NCBI RefSeq assembly: GCF_002287925.1
Contig: NZ_CP016769.1
Coordinates: forward strand, 186,001-250,000
From: Candidatus Planktophila lacus
GTDB taxonomy: Bacteria > Actinomycetota > Actinomycetes > Nanopelagicales > Nanopelagicaceae
DNA length: 64,000 bases
Direction: 5' to 3'
The notes beneath the pieces are model-generated. The model did not search any database. It was not told the origin of the DNA and worked only from the letters and a program-made list of their open reading frames with translations. Positions 63,291 to 64,000 of this stretch are shown piece after piece. Within the stretch, counting starts at the first letter, position 1. Each line of letters starts with the position of its first letter. The position numbers and the translations under genes are program-made.

Positions 63291-63980
63291 GTGATTCGTT
63301 TTGAGAATGTGACGAAGCTTTACTCAGGTCAAGAACGACCTGCGCTAGAGACAGTCAGCCTAGAAATTGTTAAGGGTGAATTCGTCTTCCTTGTTGGTCT
63401 TTCAGGTTCTGGTAAATCAACTTTCCTTCGTTTGATCCTGCGTGAAGAGCGCCCATCTCAGGGCGTCATCCACGTTGCTGGAAAAGATTTAGGGCAACTT
63501 CCAAACCATAAGATTCCTGATCTACGTCGCCAAGTTGGAACTGTCTTCCAAGATTTCCGTTTGCTTCAGAATAAAACTATTTCAGAGAACGTGGCCTTTA
63601 CTTTGCACGTACTTGGATATTCCAAGAAAGAGATTGCCCGCGAAGTTCCAGAAGTTCTTGAACTCGTAGGTTTGGAAGATAAGGCAGATCGCATGCCGAC
63701 TGAGATTTCAGGTGGAGAACAACAGCGCGTCGCAATTGCCCGCGCATATGTAAGCCGCCCGGCGATCATCATCGCCGATGAGCCAACCGGAAACCTTGAT
63801 CCAGCAACATCTGTGGGAATCATGAAATTGCTAGACCGCATCAACCGCGAAGGCACCACTGTTTTGATGGCTACCCACGATGCGGGAATTGTGGATCAGA
63901 TGCGCAAGCGCGTTATTGAATTAGATGCAGGCCACGTTATTCGTGACCAGGTTCGCGGCGTCTATGGTTACACAGGCTAA
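63291..63980 (+). CDS. ftsE: Cell-division ATP-binding protein FtsE
   Basis: The ATPase of the FtsEX complex that activates peptidoglycan hydrolases at the septum. The 229-residue protein has GLSGSGKST (Walker A), VFQDFRLL (Q-loop), ISGGEQQRVAIARA (signature), IIIADEPTGNLDP (Walker B) and the ATHD His. The GTG at 63291 begins the usual IRFENVTKLY and has AAGGAG 5 nt upstream; an in-frame ATG at 63261 lacks a site. The ftsX gene should follow just past the window. Confidence 0.96.
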   Translation: MIRFENVTKLYSGQERPALETVSLEIVKGEFVFLVGLSGSGKSTFLRLILREERPSQGVIHVAGKDLGQLPNHKIPDLRRQVGTVFQDFRLLQNKTISENVAFTLHVLGYSKKEIAREVPEVLELVGLEDKADRMPTEISGGEQQRVAIARAYVSRPAIIIADEPTGNLDPATSVGIMKLLDRINREGTTVLMATHDAGIVDQMRKRVIELDAGHVIRDQVRGVYGYTG

Positions 63981-64000
63981 GAAGTATCAGGGGATAGGGT

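Overview
The window is a contiguous piece of an actinobacterial chromosome. The evidence is the set of actinobacterium-specific families: a WhiB7 regulator with an AT-hook, a fused Kgd-type 2-oxoglutarate dehydrogenase, an AdnA/AdnB helicase-nuclease pair, DUF4307, DUF6542, DUF2342, UPF0182, a SigR/RsrA-type sigma/anti-sigma pair, and a Tad cluster of actinobacterial type. The DNA is clearly less GC-rich than typical Actinobacteria (judged by eye, not counted). Intergenic gaps are very short, genes overlap often, and there are no rRNAs, insertion sequences or CRISPR arrays. Together this suggests a small-genome free-living planktonic actinobacterium of the Nanopelagicales (acI) kind; that placement is inference.

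Layout. 1-2.4 kb: end of a medium-chain dehydrogenase, an SDR and a secreted trypsin-like protease. 2.5-15.9 kb: greA, DUF4307, SURF1, uppS, phoH2, a lytic transglycosylase, class I fumarase, xseB-xseA, ispH, DUF6542, rmuC and ychF. Much of this order matches, from memory, the Mycobacterium tuberculosis block around Rv1080c-Rv1112. 15.9-19.4 kb: a class III aminotransferase and typA. 19.4-41.5 kb: adnA-adnB, an EEP-family phosphatase, nudC, uvrD2, a whiB7 unit with leader ORF and terminator, an ABC1 kinase, an E1-like protein, two small zinc or metallopeptidase genes, a DUF2342 protein, a Lon-like protease and UPF0182; this resembles Rv3193c-Rv3202c. 41.6 kb: initiator tRNA. 42.3-50 kb: copA-hisN-rsgA-aroA, a divergent SRAP gene, sigma and anti-sigma genes and a thioesterase. 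50-52 kb: nickel superoxide dismutase with its maturation peptidase, then a secreted repeat protein. 52-56 kb: kgd. 57-62 kb: a Tad/Flp pilus cluster opened by a degenerate GGDEF protein. 62-64 kb: prfB and ftsE.

How the genes work together. Most are housekeeping genes for double-strand-break and nucleotide repair (AdnAB, UvrD2, ExoVII, RmuC, SRAP), central carbon metabolism (Kgd, fumarase), isoprenoid and cell-wall precursors (IspH, UppS), translation (TypA, RsgA, RF2, YchF) and stress responses (Ni-SOD, sigma/anti-sigma, WhiB7). Between them sit four unrelated or distantly related secreted proteins, each a single gene.

The most interesting observations are: (1) a short C-terminal tag with two cysteines, a KGK motif and a CPxGYKK ending, on four otherwise different secreted proteins; (2) a complete attenuator-like leader for whiB7; (3) a compact candidate small RNA with its own promoter and U-tract at about 36.1 kb; (4) divergent gene pairs whose start codons are only about 18-28 bp apart, with TANNNT -10 boxes 6-8 nt from the start codons, which implies leaderless transcription on both strands.
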